Source of the DNA: Sphaerochaeta sp.
GTDB taxonomy: Bacteria > Spirochaetota > Spirochaetia > Sphaerochaetales > Sphaerochaetaceae
Direction: 5' to 3'
NCBI GenBank assembly: GCA_003456855.1
Contig: DMOO01000055.1
Location: 1-7,460 of the forward strand
Length of the DNA stretch: 7,460 nucleotides
Shown here piece after piece: positions 1 through 6,240 of this stretch. The position numbers and the translations under genes were made by a program. Numbering within the stretch: position 1 is the first letter of the stretch; every line of letters begins with the position of its first letter. The notes beneath the pieces were generated by a model. It saw only the letters and a program-made list of their open reading frames with translations. It did not search any database and was not told the DNA's origin.

Positions 1-32
1 CATTTGGTGTGCGCTAGACTTTCATCATCCAT
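1..32 (-). CDS. tnpA: IS200/IS605-family transposase TnpA, N-terminal fragment cut by window edge
   Basis: Reading from the ATG at 32-30 towards the window start gives MDDESLAHTK, followed by a codon beginning TG that would be Trp if the next base is G. This matches the typical N-terminus of IS200-type Y1 transposases (SLxHTKW, then a CKYHIVF-like stretch outside the window). These small proteins of about 150 residues use one catalytic tyrosine and an HUH motif to move single-stranded DNA; neither motif is visible here. An AGGAG Shine-Dalgarno lies six bases before the ATG at 39-43. Only ten codons are present, so the call rests on the short N-terminal match plus the structured DNA upstream, which fits an IS200 left end. 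Whether the transposase is intact cannot be judged. Confidence 0.72.
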   Translation of the reverse strand, partial: MDDESLAHTK

Positions 33-34
33 TT

Positions 35-88
35 GATTCTCCTAATGTTCGGTGCAACTGGCAGGTCGCACCTCCATTATGGAGAATC
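35..88 (-). promoter_or_regulatory. tnpA leader structure that sequesters the Shine-Dalgarno
   Basis: In the minus-strand transcript, GATTCTCC (88-81) is perfectly complementary to GGAGAATC (42-35), and the latter contains the tnpA Shine-Dalgarno. The 8-bp outer stem encloses a nested GGTGC/GCACC stem (68-72 with 51-55). A competing small hairpin, CTCCA-TAA-TGGAG, at 72-84 uses part of the same outer strand, so the two folds exclude each other. In IS200 a comparable leader stem is known to repress transposase translation. The pairing is seen in the sequence; the regulatory role is by analogy. Confidence 0.65.
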
Positions 89-95
89 TTTTTTT
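72..95 (+). terminator. Possible plus-strand terminator within the IS left end
   Basis: On the plus strand, CTCCA-TTA-TGGAG (72-84) is followed by AATC and then seven T residues (89-95). The longer 8-bp stem 35-42/81-88 abuts the T tract directly. Either fold could end transcription leaving the insertion sequence towards the operon, or end an antisense RNA to the tnpA leader such as art200 of Salmonella IS200. The 5-bp stem is short and the 8-bp stem has a long loop, so strength is uncertain. Confidence 0.4.
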
Positions 96-120
96 CTGGG
101 TATAGCTAAAGCTTTCCGGA

Positions 121-141
121 ACCTCCGCACGATGCGGAGGT
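121..141 (-). repeat. Perfect 9-bp inverted repeat, candidate IS left-end recognition hairpin
   Basis: Arms ACCTCCGCA (121-129) and TGCGGAGGT (133-141) pair perfectly around a three-base loop. There is no T tract on either side, so it is not a plain terminator. Its position about 90 bases before the tnpA start and its tight GC-rich form fit the subterminal hairpin bound by IS200/IS605 transposases. The four bases just outside its 5' foot on the minus strand (145-142, GAAT) would be the guide sequence by analogy with IS608. Confidence 0.55.
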
Positions 142-154
142 ATTCAACTACAAT

Positions 155-188
155 AAAAAGTCCCCTGCCCATGGAGGAGCAGAGGACT
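155..188 (-). terminator. Rho-independent terminator of the operon
   Basis: On the minus strand, AGTCCTCTGC (188-179) pairs with GCAGGGGACT (168-159) as ten base pairs including one G-U, with a ten-base loop. It runs into TTTTTATT (159-152). It starts about 20 bases after the stop codon of the deaminase gene, and no further operon gene follows, so it closes the transcription unit. Confidence 0.85.
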
Positions 189-209
189 CATGATCCCTCG
201 GCCAAAGGC

Positions 210-971
210 TCAGATCAGACTCGATGAATCGGGATCCAGATAGAGCCTTGCATCACGGTGTCTTCTGAGGATCGTCGCAGGACAGGCCTCTGAGATGCCA
301 TCCTCAAGCATGTGCTTGACAGCCTCGGCCTTTGTGATGGCCGGAACCGTGCAGATCATGATTCCGGCACAGGTCATTCCCGGGATGGTGACGGTGAAGG
401 CATGGGTCGGGACCTCGTCCAGCTTACCGAAGCAGCCGTCATGGACCTGCTGCATCCTGCACTTCTCCTCAAGCTCCACAATCTTTATCAGGGCCTTGTC
501 ATTGAAGTCGGCCACAGACGGGTCGTTGAAGGCAATATGGCCATTCTCGCCGATACCGCAGAGACAGACGTCAAGCGGATGCTCCTTCAGAAGTCCTGAA
601 TATCTCTTTATCTCAGATTCCAGATTCTCGGCATTGCCGTTGATGAGGTTAACGCTCTTGAAGTCAAACCTGTCGAAGATGGCGGCCTTCAGGAAGTTTC
701 TGAAACCTGCCGGATGCTTCGGGTCAAGACCCACATACTCGTCCATGTGGAAGGCGTTGACCTTGCTCCAGTCCACCTTCTCCGAGCACAGCCTTGCAAG
801 GGTCTCATTCTGCGACGGAGCTGCGGCGAACAGCACGTTGGCCTCACCACATCTGGCTATGACCTCGTTGATTGCAGCAGCAGCCTCGCTGCCTGCACAT
901 TCACCCATCTCCAGCCTTGAGTCGAAAATCCTGACTCTGAGATTGTCAACCTTGTAGTCCTTCTTTCCCAT
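210..971 (-). CDS. Glucosamine-6-phosphate deaminase-like protein (NagB family, divergent subgroup)
   Basis: 253 residues in the usual length range of the NagB/6-phosphogluconolactonase fold. Classical NagB converts glucosamine 6-phosphate to fructose 6-phosphate and ammonia in the cytoplasm. Diagnostic stretches are HMDEYVGL (residues 75-82, with the catalytic-type Asp77), GIGENGHIAFNDP (139-151, with His145), and TKAEAV near residue 218. Compared by eye with E. coli NagB, Asp141 corresponds to Asn143 and Glu148 to Asp150. The phosphate-contacting TGGTP-like loop reads AAAPSQ (49-54), and the Arg172 region (around 174-184) lacks an obvious arginine. As far as I recall, these are features of a widespread subgroup usually annotated as NagB, so the exact substrate is open and I give no symbol. 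A purine-rich GGAAAGGAAGG run lies nine bases before the ATG. It is the last gene of the operon, 36 bases after the preceding dehydrogenase. Confidence 0.85.
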   Translation of the reverse strand: MGKKDYKVDNLRVRIFDSRLEMGECAGSEAAAAINEVIARCGEANVLFAAAPSQNETLARLCSEKVDWSKVNAFHMDEYVGLDPKHPAGFRNFLKAAIFDRFDFKSVNLINGNAENLESEIKRYSGLLKEHPLDVCLCGIGENGHIAFNDPSVADFNDKALIKIVELEEKCRMQQVHDGCFGKLDEVPTHAFTVTIPGMTCAGIMICTVPAITKAEAVKHMLEDGISEACPATILRRHRDARLYLDPDSSSLI

Positions 972-1007
972 TTTCTAAGACCTTCCTTTCCTAATCCTCT
1001 GCCAAAC

Positions 1008-2051
1008 TCACAGCTTGACAGCCTTCCCTGTCCTTGCGCTGTCATAGGCGGCGCAGATTATCCTGACCGATTGGCTTGCACTCTCACCGGAGATGTCAGG
1101 CTCCTTGCCCTTATCCAGAGCCTCGAGGAAGGCCTCGAAAAGGTGCTGGTGATGGACGAAGCTTATTGCGGACGGGTCAGCGGCTCCGCCACCGCTCTCG
1201 GTGTTCTCGCTGAACTTCCTGCGGATCCTCTCATCCTCCTCGGTCTCCTCTGCGAACTTCCACTGGACGAGGCTCTCCTCCTCTATGATGGCGCTGCCCT
1301 TCGTGCCCATGATCTCGATCCTCTTCAGGAAGCCCGGATATGCGCAGGTGGTTCCCTCGATGGTTCCGACGGCACCGTTCTTGAATCTAAGGATGGCTGC
1401 GGCGGTGTCCTCAACCTCTATTCTCTCGTGGCCCAGGGTTGCACTGTAGGCGGAGACCTCCTCGACAGGTCCCATGAACCACTGAAGCAGGTCTATTGCG
1501 TGGATTCCCTGGTTCATCAGACATCCACCCCCGTCCATCTTCCAGGTTCCTCTCCAGGCTCCGCTGTCGTAGTACTCCTGGCTTCTGTACCACTTGATCT
1601 GGGCATCAGCGAAGGCTATCTTTCCGAATCTGCCCTCCTCCATGGCCTTCTTCACCAGCTTTGCAGACTCATGGTAGCGTGATGGGAAGACTCCCGAGAG
1701 CTGCACGCCGTTCTTCCTGCAGGCCTCGACGATCTGAGCACAGCGCTCCGGCGTGATTTCAAGAGGCTTCTCTACGATGACGTGCTTCTTTGCATTGGCT
1801 GCAGCCACTGCTCCGTCAAGGTGAAGGCCCGACGGTGTTGCGACTGTGCAGATCTCAAGGTCCGGGTCCTTCAGGAACTCATCGAGAGTCTCGTAGCCTC
1901 GGCAGTTGTGCTTCTTTGCGAAGGCCTCAGCCCTTCCCGGAACCGGGTCGAAGCCGGCCACCAGAACTGAATTGTCCATATGTTCAATTGCCTGAGCGTG
2001 GAACTCAGCTATCATACCCAATCCAATAATTCCAAATCCTTTCTTTGCCAT
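1008..2051 (-). CDS. Gfo/Idh/MocA-family NAD(P)-dependent oxidoreductase (second copy)
   Basis: 347 residues, full length for the family. An N-terminal Rossmann domain starts with GLGMIA (10-15, GxGxxA dinucleotide motif) and has the conserved EKP (94-96, usual active-site lysine). It is followed by the C-terminal alpha/beta domain with GGG (174-176) and the His184/Asp187 pair of the family active site. The stretch WYRSQEYY (154-161) just before GGG is typical of a large sugar/cyclitol dehydrogenase subgroup. Members oxidise a hydroxyl of a sugar, sugar derivative or inositol with NAD(P). The substrate is not readable. The ATG at 2051 is supported by a very strong AGGAGGAGG at 2057-2065. It follows the isomerase gene after 21 bases. 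It is clearly distinct from the other oxidoreductase of the operon at 4389-5417, so the two probably act on different intermediates. Confidence 0.93.
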   Translation of the reverse strand: MAKKGFGIIGLGMIAEFHAQAIEHMDNSVLVAGFDPVPGRAEAFAKKHNCRGYETLDEFLKDPDLEICTVATPSGLHLDGAVAAANAKKHVIVEKPLEITPERCAQIVEACRKNGVQLSGVFPSRYHESAKLVKKAMEEGRFGKIAFADAQIKWYRSQEYYDSGAWRGTWKMDGGGCLMNQGIHAIDLLQWFMGPVEEVSAYSATLGHERIEVEDTAAAILRFKNGAVGTIEGTTCAYPGFLKRIEIMGTKGSAIIEEESLVQWKFAEETEEDERIRRKFSENTESGGGAADPSAISFVHHQHLFEAFLEALDKGKEPDISGESASQSVRIICAAYDSARTGKAVKL

Positions 2052-2056
2052 TTGTT

Positions 2057-2065
2057 CCTCCTCCT
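2057..2065 (-). promoter_or_regulatory. Strong, extended Shine-Dalgarno AGGAGGAGG
   Basis: A repeated AGGAGG-type ribosome-binding site just upstream of the ATG at 2051, in a 21-base gap. It suggests independent, efficient initiation of this dehydrogenase, unlike the overlapping genes upstream in the operon. Confidence 0.8.
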
Positions 2066-2072
2066 AGGGTGC

Positions 2073-2888
2073 TCAGCACCAAGCAATTCCAAGTTTGTCC
2101 AATATCGTCCTTACCGCCTTCACGGCAACCTTGTACTTCTCAGGGGCTGTGAAGCCACCGAACTGACCTGCGTGGTCGAGGTGCGGCTCCATCGAGATGA
2201 AGAGGTCCCTGTCCCTCATCCTGTCGAACACCTCCGGGATGTGGGAAATGCCCTCTCCCGGTATGCTCATGTCAAGCTCCTTTCCGGAGTAGTCCTTGAC
2301 ATGTATGTACGTGATGTATGGATGCATCTCGTCCTCTGCCTCCAGGGCATCCTCTCCGGCCACGGAGTAGTTCGCAGGGTCGAAGACCAGCCCGAAGTAC
2401 TTCGACTTCATCGTGGCTGCGATCTCAGCACTCTGCTTGCTGAACTGTCCGTAGATGTTGCTTTCGTTCTCATGCAGAAGCTCCACGCCCCTCTTCTCAG
2501 CGAAGTCCGCCATCTTCCTCAGCCTGGCCATGACCTCGTCCCTGTGGTCGAGGATGCTACCCTCCTTGCAGTAGAAGGAGAAGACCCTGACCCTGGCGCA
2601 GCCGAAGTAGTCAGCCAGATAGCAGGCCCGGTCCAGGCGCTCCATCTCGAAATCTATCGGGTCCTCTATGAAGGTCTTCCCGATCGGGGAGCCTATGCAG
2701 GACACCTTTATCCCGTAGCCGTCGATGATCCCCTTTATCCTTGCAATCATCTCGTCGGTGAGCTTCATCACGTTCGTGCCCCAGGCGGACCTGAGCTCGA
2801 AGTACTTCATGCCCATCTCGTCCCAGATTCTCATCTGCTCCTCGAAATCATTGCACAACTCATCAGCGAATCCAGTGATAGTGAACAT
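2073..2888 (-). CDS. Sugar phosphate isomerase/epimerase-family TIM-barrel protein
   Basis: 271 residues of the xylose isomerase-like TIM-barrel family (AP endonuclease 2 superfamily). The opening FTITGFADE is common in this group. Likely divalent-metal ligands occur in the expected order: Glu140 in LLHENES, Asp170 in FDPAN, His196 in YIHVKD and Glu234 in SMEPH. Family members isomerise or epimerise sugars, keto-sugars and inositol intermediates (IolE, IolH, IolO and D-tagatose/psicose 3-epimerase types), or act as keto-sugar lyases. The exact reaction is not readable. I chose the ATG at 2888 because GGAGG at 2895-2899 is spaced six bases from it. The in-frame TTG at 2894 abuts that Shine-Dalgarno with no spacer. 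Only two bases separate it from the transporter stop, and the ribosome-binding site lies inside the transporter's last codons. Confidence 0.9.
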   Translation of the reverse strand: MFTITGFADELCNDFEEQMRIWDEMGMKYFELRSAWGTNVMKLTDEMIARIKGIIDGYGIKVSCIGSPIGKTFIEDPIDFEMERLDRACYLADYFGCARVRVFSFYCKEGSILDHRDEVMARLRKMADFAEKRGVELLHENESNIYGQFSKQSAEIAATMKSKYFGLVFDPANYSVAGEDALEAEDEMHPYITYIHVKDYSGKELDMSIPGEGISHIPEVFDRMRDRDLFISMEPHLDHAGQFGGFTAPEKYKVAVKAVRTILDKLGIAWC

Positions 2889-2890
2889 GG

Positions 2891-3631
2891 TCAACCTCCA
2901 ATCAGCTGTTTGATTATGATATAGACGCCGTTCAACCCTATGAAGGCGTAGATTATCTTCTTGAATGCATCTCCCTTGATCTTCTTGAGGATCTTCAGCC
3001 CGAAGAAGATGCCGAGGAAGAAGAACACCGCTATGTAGAGCAGGTTCGGAAGATCAGAGACCTCGTAGACACCTGCGAACAGCCTTGCTGATATGCATGC
3101 CAGACTCGAGCACAGGAAGCAGGCCTGTGATGAGGCGAAGTACTCAAGCTTGTCATCTATCGATGGCACCAGATAAAGTGCAAGCGGGGGACCTGCAAAG
3201 CCGAATAAGGCGTTGGCAAGACCCGAGAAGGTCCCCATGAAAAAGCCGTTGATCTTGCTCGGCAACATGTGGATGCGGTCCACAACTGCAAGATAGTAGA
3301 CGGCAAGGAGGATGAACACCACGCCTAGGCCCAGCTTCAGGACCTGCACGTCGAAGTTCACCGAGTAGAAGGAGAAAAACAGGCCGATGATGACGCTAGG
3401 GATCACTGCCGGCCAGATGATGTCCCAGCGGACCTTCTTCCAGTAGATTATCGTGTATACCAGGTTCAGGATTACGATTGCTCCCTGCATCAGGGCCACG
3501 GCCTTAAGATACGGGAAGAACAGGGGCAGGAAGTTTATGAGTATAACCGCCCCACCGAAGCCCATATTGGCCTGAAGCATAGCCCCGAGAAATGCAACCA
3601 ATCCTATGACAATATACCCTGTTACCGACAT
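2891..3631 (-). CDS. TauE/SafE (TSUP) family membrane transporter
   Basis: 246 very hydrophobic residues with about eight membrane segments arranged as two related halves. Each half carries a Gly-rich signature: QANMGFGG (20-27) in the first and ALFGFAGPP (141-149) in the second. This internal duplication and the length fit the TauE/SafE/TSUP family of inner-membrane carriers, linked to sulfite, sulfoacetate and other small organic anions, mainly in export. Positively charged stretches (KKIK near 217-220) lie in cytoplasmic loops. I chose the ATG at 3631, which shares one base with the upstream TGA stop (TGATG), because the TTG three bases earlier is too close to the weak GGTGGGG ribosome-binding site. 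Expression is therefore probably coupled to the hydrolase upstream. In this operon it may export an acidic end product or take up an anion. Confidence 0.88.
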   Translation of the reverse strand: MSVTGYIVIGLVAFLGAMLQANMGFGGAVILINFLPLFFPYLKAVALMQGAIVILNLVYTIIYWKKVRWDIIWPAVIPSVIIGLFFSFYSVNFDVQVLKLGLGVVFILLAVYYLAVVDRIHMLPSKINGFFMGTFSGLANALFGFAGPPLALYLVPSIDDKLEYFASSQACFLCSSLACISARLFAGVYEVSDLPNLLYIAVFFFLGIFFGLKILKKIKGDAFKKIIYAFIGLNGVYIIIKQLIGG

Positions 3632-4392
3632 CAATCCCCACCAACTGCATCCAGGACGGCTTCACTGATAAGGGAGAGGGCCTTGCCGAGTATCAGCTCA
3701 CCCTTCTCCGCGGAAGCCTCCGAGATGTCTCCCCAAGAGCCAGACTCGCAGTAGTCATGGAAATTCGAATAGGAGGTGCAGACGTTAGAGCCTCCGTAGA
3801 TGTGGGCCACCCTTCTTACGAAGTCGGCCTTGGGCTCCTCGTTGACTGCCTTCTCCCTCCTTATCAAGGCCGCGTTGACGGCCATGGAAACACTTGATAT
3901 CTGCTCGGCACCGTGTCCGGTCCCAAACCTCTTATCCGAGAGCAGGTCCCTGGACACCTGGGAGCAGGACTTCCAAAAATCCACGACAAGGGCGTTGTGC
4001 CCCTCGGCGTAGAGCCTCCTGCAGGTCAGGTCCGCAGCCCTGCAGTTCAGCGAATGCGAGGCCAAGAACACAACGACCTTCGCTCCGGTTCTGAAGAAGG
4101 ACTTTGCAACCGCATGGTAGTAGGAACCGAGGGTCTCCGTCGGGATGTTGACCGTTCCAGGAAAGTCCGCCATCTCCAGGGCATCGCCGTATGGGATGAC
4201 CGGGGCGTACAGCATGTCGCAGAGCCCCGAGAGCTCCCTTGCTATGCGCCGCGCCACATGGAAGTCTATTCCGGTTGCTCCGTGGGCACCGCACTGCTCG
4301 ATCGAGGCTATGGGGACGATGACACCCCTGCAGGATGCCAGGCAGTCTGTGAGCTCCTTCGCCGTCAGAAGTGTAAGGTCCCTCTCGATCAT
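3631..4392 (-). CDS. Creatininase-family hydrolase with altered metal-site residues
   Basis: 253 residues, the usual size for the creatininase/creatinine amidohydrolase family. These are metal-dependent hydrolases that include creatininase, a formamide hydrolase (ArfB), the MftE peptidase and, as far as I recall, the inositol-pathway hydrolase IolN. Family marks are PIASIEQCGAHGATGID (27-43), PYGDALEMADFPGTVNI (67-83), the central His113 and GHGAEQISS (159-167). By eye against creatininase (Glu34, His36, Asp45, His120, Glu122), Glu32, Asp43 and His113 are kept, but His36 is Cys34 and the Glu122 position is Leu115. The usual NGHGGN or NGHYEN reads ASHSLN (111-116). The metal site may therefore be remodelled or weakened. 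The start ATG overlaps the dehydrogenase stop (ATGA) and has AAGGAG five bases upstream. Substrate unknown; cyclic amide, lactam or ring-ketone hydrolysis are possibilities. Confidence 0.85.
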   Translation of the reverse strand: MIERDLTLLTAKELTDCLASCRGVIVPIASIEQCGAHGATGIDFHVARRIARELSGLCDMLYAPVIPYGDALEMADFPGTVNIPTETLGSYYHAVAKSFFRTGAKVVVFLASHSLNCRAADLTCRRLYAEGHNALVVDFWKSCSQVSRDLLSDKRFGTGHGAEQISSVSMAVNAALIRREKAVNEEPKADFVRRVAHIYGGSNVCTSYSNFHDYCESGSWGDISEASAEKGELILGKALSLISEAVLDAVGGD

Positions 4393-5417
4393 GTTCTCTC
4401 CTTGATGAAGACCGGCTTCCCGGTCATTGCGGACTCCGTTATGGCTATCACGACATCCATGCTCTTGACGGCATCCATCAGATCCGATCTGACCGGGGTG
4501 TCGTGGAGGATGGACTCGACGAAGTCATCGATCTCATTCTTGAACGGGTGGCAGGAGACGGTTCCGGTCTCAGGACCCTGCATCGGGAGCTCTATCCACT
4601 TCTCCTGCATCGGGAAGAGCTTCTTGGACCAGAAGCGGTTGCCCCTGATGGCCCCCTCGGAGCCGAGGATGTCCAGGTTGAACTGGTATGGGTAGTTCAC
4701 CCCGTCAAGGCAGGCAGAGAGACGGCCGACAGAGCCGTTTCTGTACTTTACAGACGCCGAGAGCGTGGTCATGTAGTCGAAGTCGGGTCTGTAGTGCGTC
4801 GAGAAGGCCATGACCTCCTCGATCTCACCGTTCATGTACCTGGCCTGGTCCGCCGCGTGGCAGCCGCCGGTTATCATCGCACCGCCCGCGAACCTCTTCT
4901 GTCTGATCCAGTTGTAGCTGGCGAAGGTCGTCTTGATGCCATGCCAGTAGTCGGAACCGCAGAAGAAGACGTCTCCTATGGCCTTCTCGTCCAGAAGCTT
5001 CTTCAGGTTTATCATCAGAGGCTCCCACCTGCAGACGAAGCTCACAACGGTCTTGCACTTGGACTTCTTTGCGGCCTCGTAAAGGGCGTCGGTCTCCTCG
5101 AAGGTTATTCCCGCAGGCTTCTCAAGCAGAAGGTGCTTGTTGGCCTGAAGCGCCATCAGGGCCGAATCTGCATGCAGGTAGTTCGGCATGCACTCTGTCA
5201 TGATGTCGATGGCCGAATCGTTCAGCATATCCTCCAGATTGTCATACACCTTGGCGTTCGGGGCGTTCTTTGCCGCGAATCTGGAGGCGCTGTCCATCGA
5301 TCTTCCACAAACTGCCGCAACATAGGTGTTCGGATTGGACTCGAAGCCGGCAGCATGCTGTATCGCGACGCTTCCCGTACCGTGGATTCCTACACCAAGT
5401 CTTCCTTTTTCATCCAT
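4389..5417 (-). CDS. Gfo/Idh/MocA-family NAD(P)-dependent oxidoreductase (first copy)
   Basis: 342 residues with the two-domain layout of the family. The Rossmann motif reads GIHGTGSVA (10-18), a slightly unusual GxxGxG form. It has EKP at 99-101 with the usual active-site lysine. The C-terminal domain contains GGAMITGGCHAADQARY (178-194), where His187 and Asp190 are the expected catalytic-site pair. Members oxidise or reduce hydroxyl or keto groups of sugars, amino sugars and cyclitols. It differs strongly from the second copy at 1008-2051. The start ATG shares one base with the ATPase stop (TGATG), and GGAGG lies ten bases upstream inside the ATPase 3' end. Its own stop overlaps the next start as ATGA. 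It is the first enzyme after the transporter genes and may carry out the first oxidation of the imported compound. Confidence 0.92.
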   Translation of the reverse strand: MDEKGRLGVGIHGTGSVAIQHAAGFESNPNTYVAAVCGRSMDSASRFAAKNAPNAKVYDNLEDMLNDSAIDIMTECMPNYLHADSALMALQANKHLLLEKPAGITFEETDALYEAAKKSKCKTVVSFVCRWEPLMINLKKLLDEKAIGDVFFCGSDYWHGIKTTFASYNWIRQKRFAGGAMITGGCHAADQARYMNGEIEEVMAFSTHYRPDFDYMTTLSASVKYRNGSVGRLSACLDGVNYPYQFNLDILGSEGAIRGNRFWSKKLFPMQEKWIELPMQGPETGTVSCHPFKNEIDDFVESILHDTPVRSDLMDAVKSMDVVIAITESAMTGKPVFIKERT

Positions 5418-6184
5418 CAGTTCTGCACCTCCAGCTTCTTGTAGACGTCAATGACGTATTGGTTGAACTCAGGCGTGGTCTTCAGCTCTATTGCCCTAGG
5501 CCTTGGAAGGTCTATCTCAAAGGCTCCGACCTGTCTTGAAGGACGTGCCGAGAGGACGATGACACGGTCTGAGAGGAAGACTGCCTCGGATATCTCGTGG
5601 GTGATGAACAGAACGGTCTTGCCTGACTCGCTCCAGATCCTGAGAAGCTCAAGGTTCATCTTCTCCCTTGTGATCGCATCCAAAGCCCCGAAAGGCTCAT
5701 CCATCAGAATGAGCTTCGGGTCATGGATCAGGGCCCTTGCAATGGAGACCCTCTGCTGCATGCCTCCCGAGAGCTCGTTTGGATAGCGGTCCTCGAAACC
5801 CTTCAGACCTACCATCTCGATGAGCTGCATGGCTCTATCCCTGTACTTCTTCTTGTCCAGCTTGAGAATCTCAATCGGAAGAAGGACATTGTCCAGGACC
5901 TTTCTCCAGTCAAGAAGAAGGGCCTTCTGGAACACGAAGCCAACCTCCTTGTCCGGATTGAATCTGGTCTTGTCGACGATGATCTCGCCCTCGGTCTTCT
6001 CAAGGAGGCCTGCGACGATTCTGAGAAGCGTGGACTTTCCACAACCGGACGGTCCGACGATAGAGACGAACTCCTTCTCCTTCACATCGAAAGAGACCTT
6101 TCCGATGGCCTCGAGCTCTCCGTCACGGGTCTTGTAGACCTTTCTGAGGTCCTTGATTGAAAGCAATATGTTTTTGTCTTCCAT
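5417..6184 (-). CDS. ABC transporter ATP-binding protein, SsuB/TauB/NrtD type
   Basis: 255 residues, a complete nucleotide-binding domain. It has Walker A GPSGCGKST (44-52), Q-loop Gln86 in FVFQ, the signature LSGGMQQR (138-145), Walker B LILMDEP (158-164), D-loop ALD (167-169) and switch His196 in ITHEISEA. The LLLDWRKV stretch after the Q-loop and the SARPSRQVG tail (228-236) are typical of the nitrate/sulfonate/taurine/pyrimidine importer subgroup. It powers uptake together with the permease at 7366-7460 and the binding protein at 6275-7300. I chose the ATG at 6184 because GAAGGA (6192-6197) is seven bases upstream. A TTG at 6199 would overlap that site. It is separated from the binding-protein gene by 90 bases holding a strong hairpin, and coupled directly to the dehydrogenase downstream. 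Confidence 0.95.
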   Translation of the reverse strand: MEDKNILLSIKDLRKVYKTRDGELEAIGKVSFDVKEKEFVSIVGPSGCGKSTLLRIVAGLLEKTEGEIIVDKTRFNPDKEVGFVFQKALLLDWRKVLDNVLLPIEILKLDKKKYRDRAMQLIEMVGLKGFEDRYPNELSGGMQQRVSIARALIHDPKLILMDEPFGALDAITREKMNLELLRIWSESGKTVLFITHEISEAVFLSDRVIVLSARPSRQVGAFEIDLPRPRAIELKTTPEFNQYVIDVYKKLEVQN

Positions 6185-6191
6185 ATACTCG

Positions 6192-6197
6192 TCCTTC
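6192..6197 (-). promoter_or_regulatory. Shine-Dalgarno GAAGGA setting the ATPase start
   Basis: GAAGGA lies seven bases before the ATG at 6184. It overlaps the alternative in-frame TTG at 6199-6197, which argues for the ATG start. Confidence 0.7.
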
Positions 6198-6240
6198 AAA
6201 TTTGATTGCAGAACAGCTCCAGAGATCTGAAACTGTCCTG

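Larger units (their letters stand above)
1..150 (-). mobile_element. Left end of an IS200-like insertion sequence (partial; outer boundary approximate)
   Basis: Three things are seen in order on the minus strand: a perfect hairpin at 121-141, a structured leader that can mask the ribosome-binding site at 35-88, and the start of a tnpA-like gene at 32. This arrangement is known for IS200 elements, which lack terminal inverted repeats and are recognised through subterminal hairpins. The true tip should lie some 10-20 bases outside the hairpin, between it and the operon terminator, but I cannot place the cleavage site. The element points the same way as the operon and begins just after its terminator. 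The rest lies beyond the left edge. Confidence 0.65.

Noticed and set aside
121..141. Hairpin at 121-141 as a second operon terminator
   Set aside because: No T tract follows on either strand; position and form fit the IS left-end hairpin better.
295..957. Plus-strand open frame of 220 codons opposite the NagB-like gene
   Set aside because: Mirror of a strongly supported gene; Ser/Leu-rich low-complexity translation without motifs.
1980..2924. Long plus-strand open frame of 314 codons opposite the barrel gene and its neighbours
   Set aside because: It spans gene boundaries antisense to well-supported genes, has no recognisable domain, and is rich in Leu/Val/His/Arg, as expected of a shadow frame produced by codon bias.
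3913..4695. Plus-strand open frame of 260 codons across the hydrolase and dehydrogenase
   Set aside because: Crosses the boundary of two real minus-strand genes and shows no domain.
4503..5444. Plus-strand open frame of 313 codons opposite the first oxidoreductase
   Set aside because: Antisense to a gene with clear Rossmann and EKP motifs; no family signature of its own.
6185..6199. TTG at 6199 as the ATPase start
   Set aside because: The Shine-Dalgarno overlaps it and is properly spaced only to the ATG at 6184.
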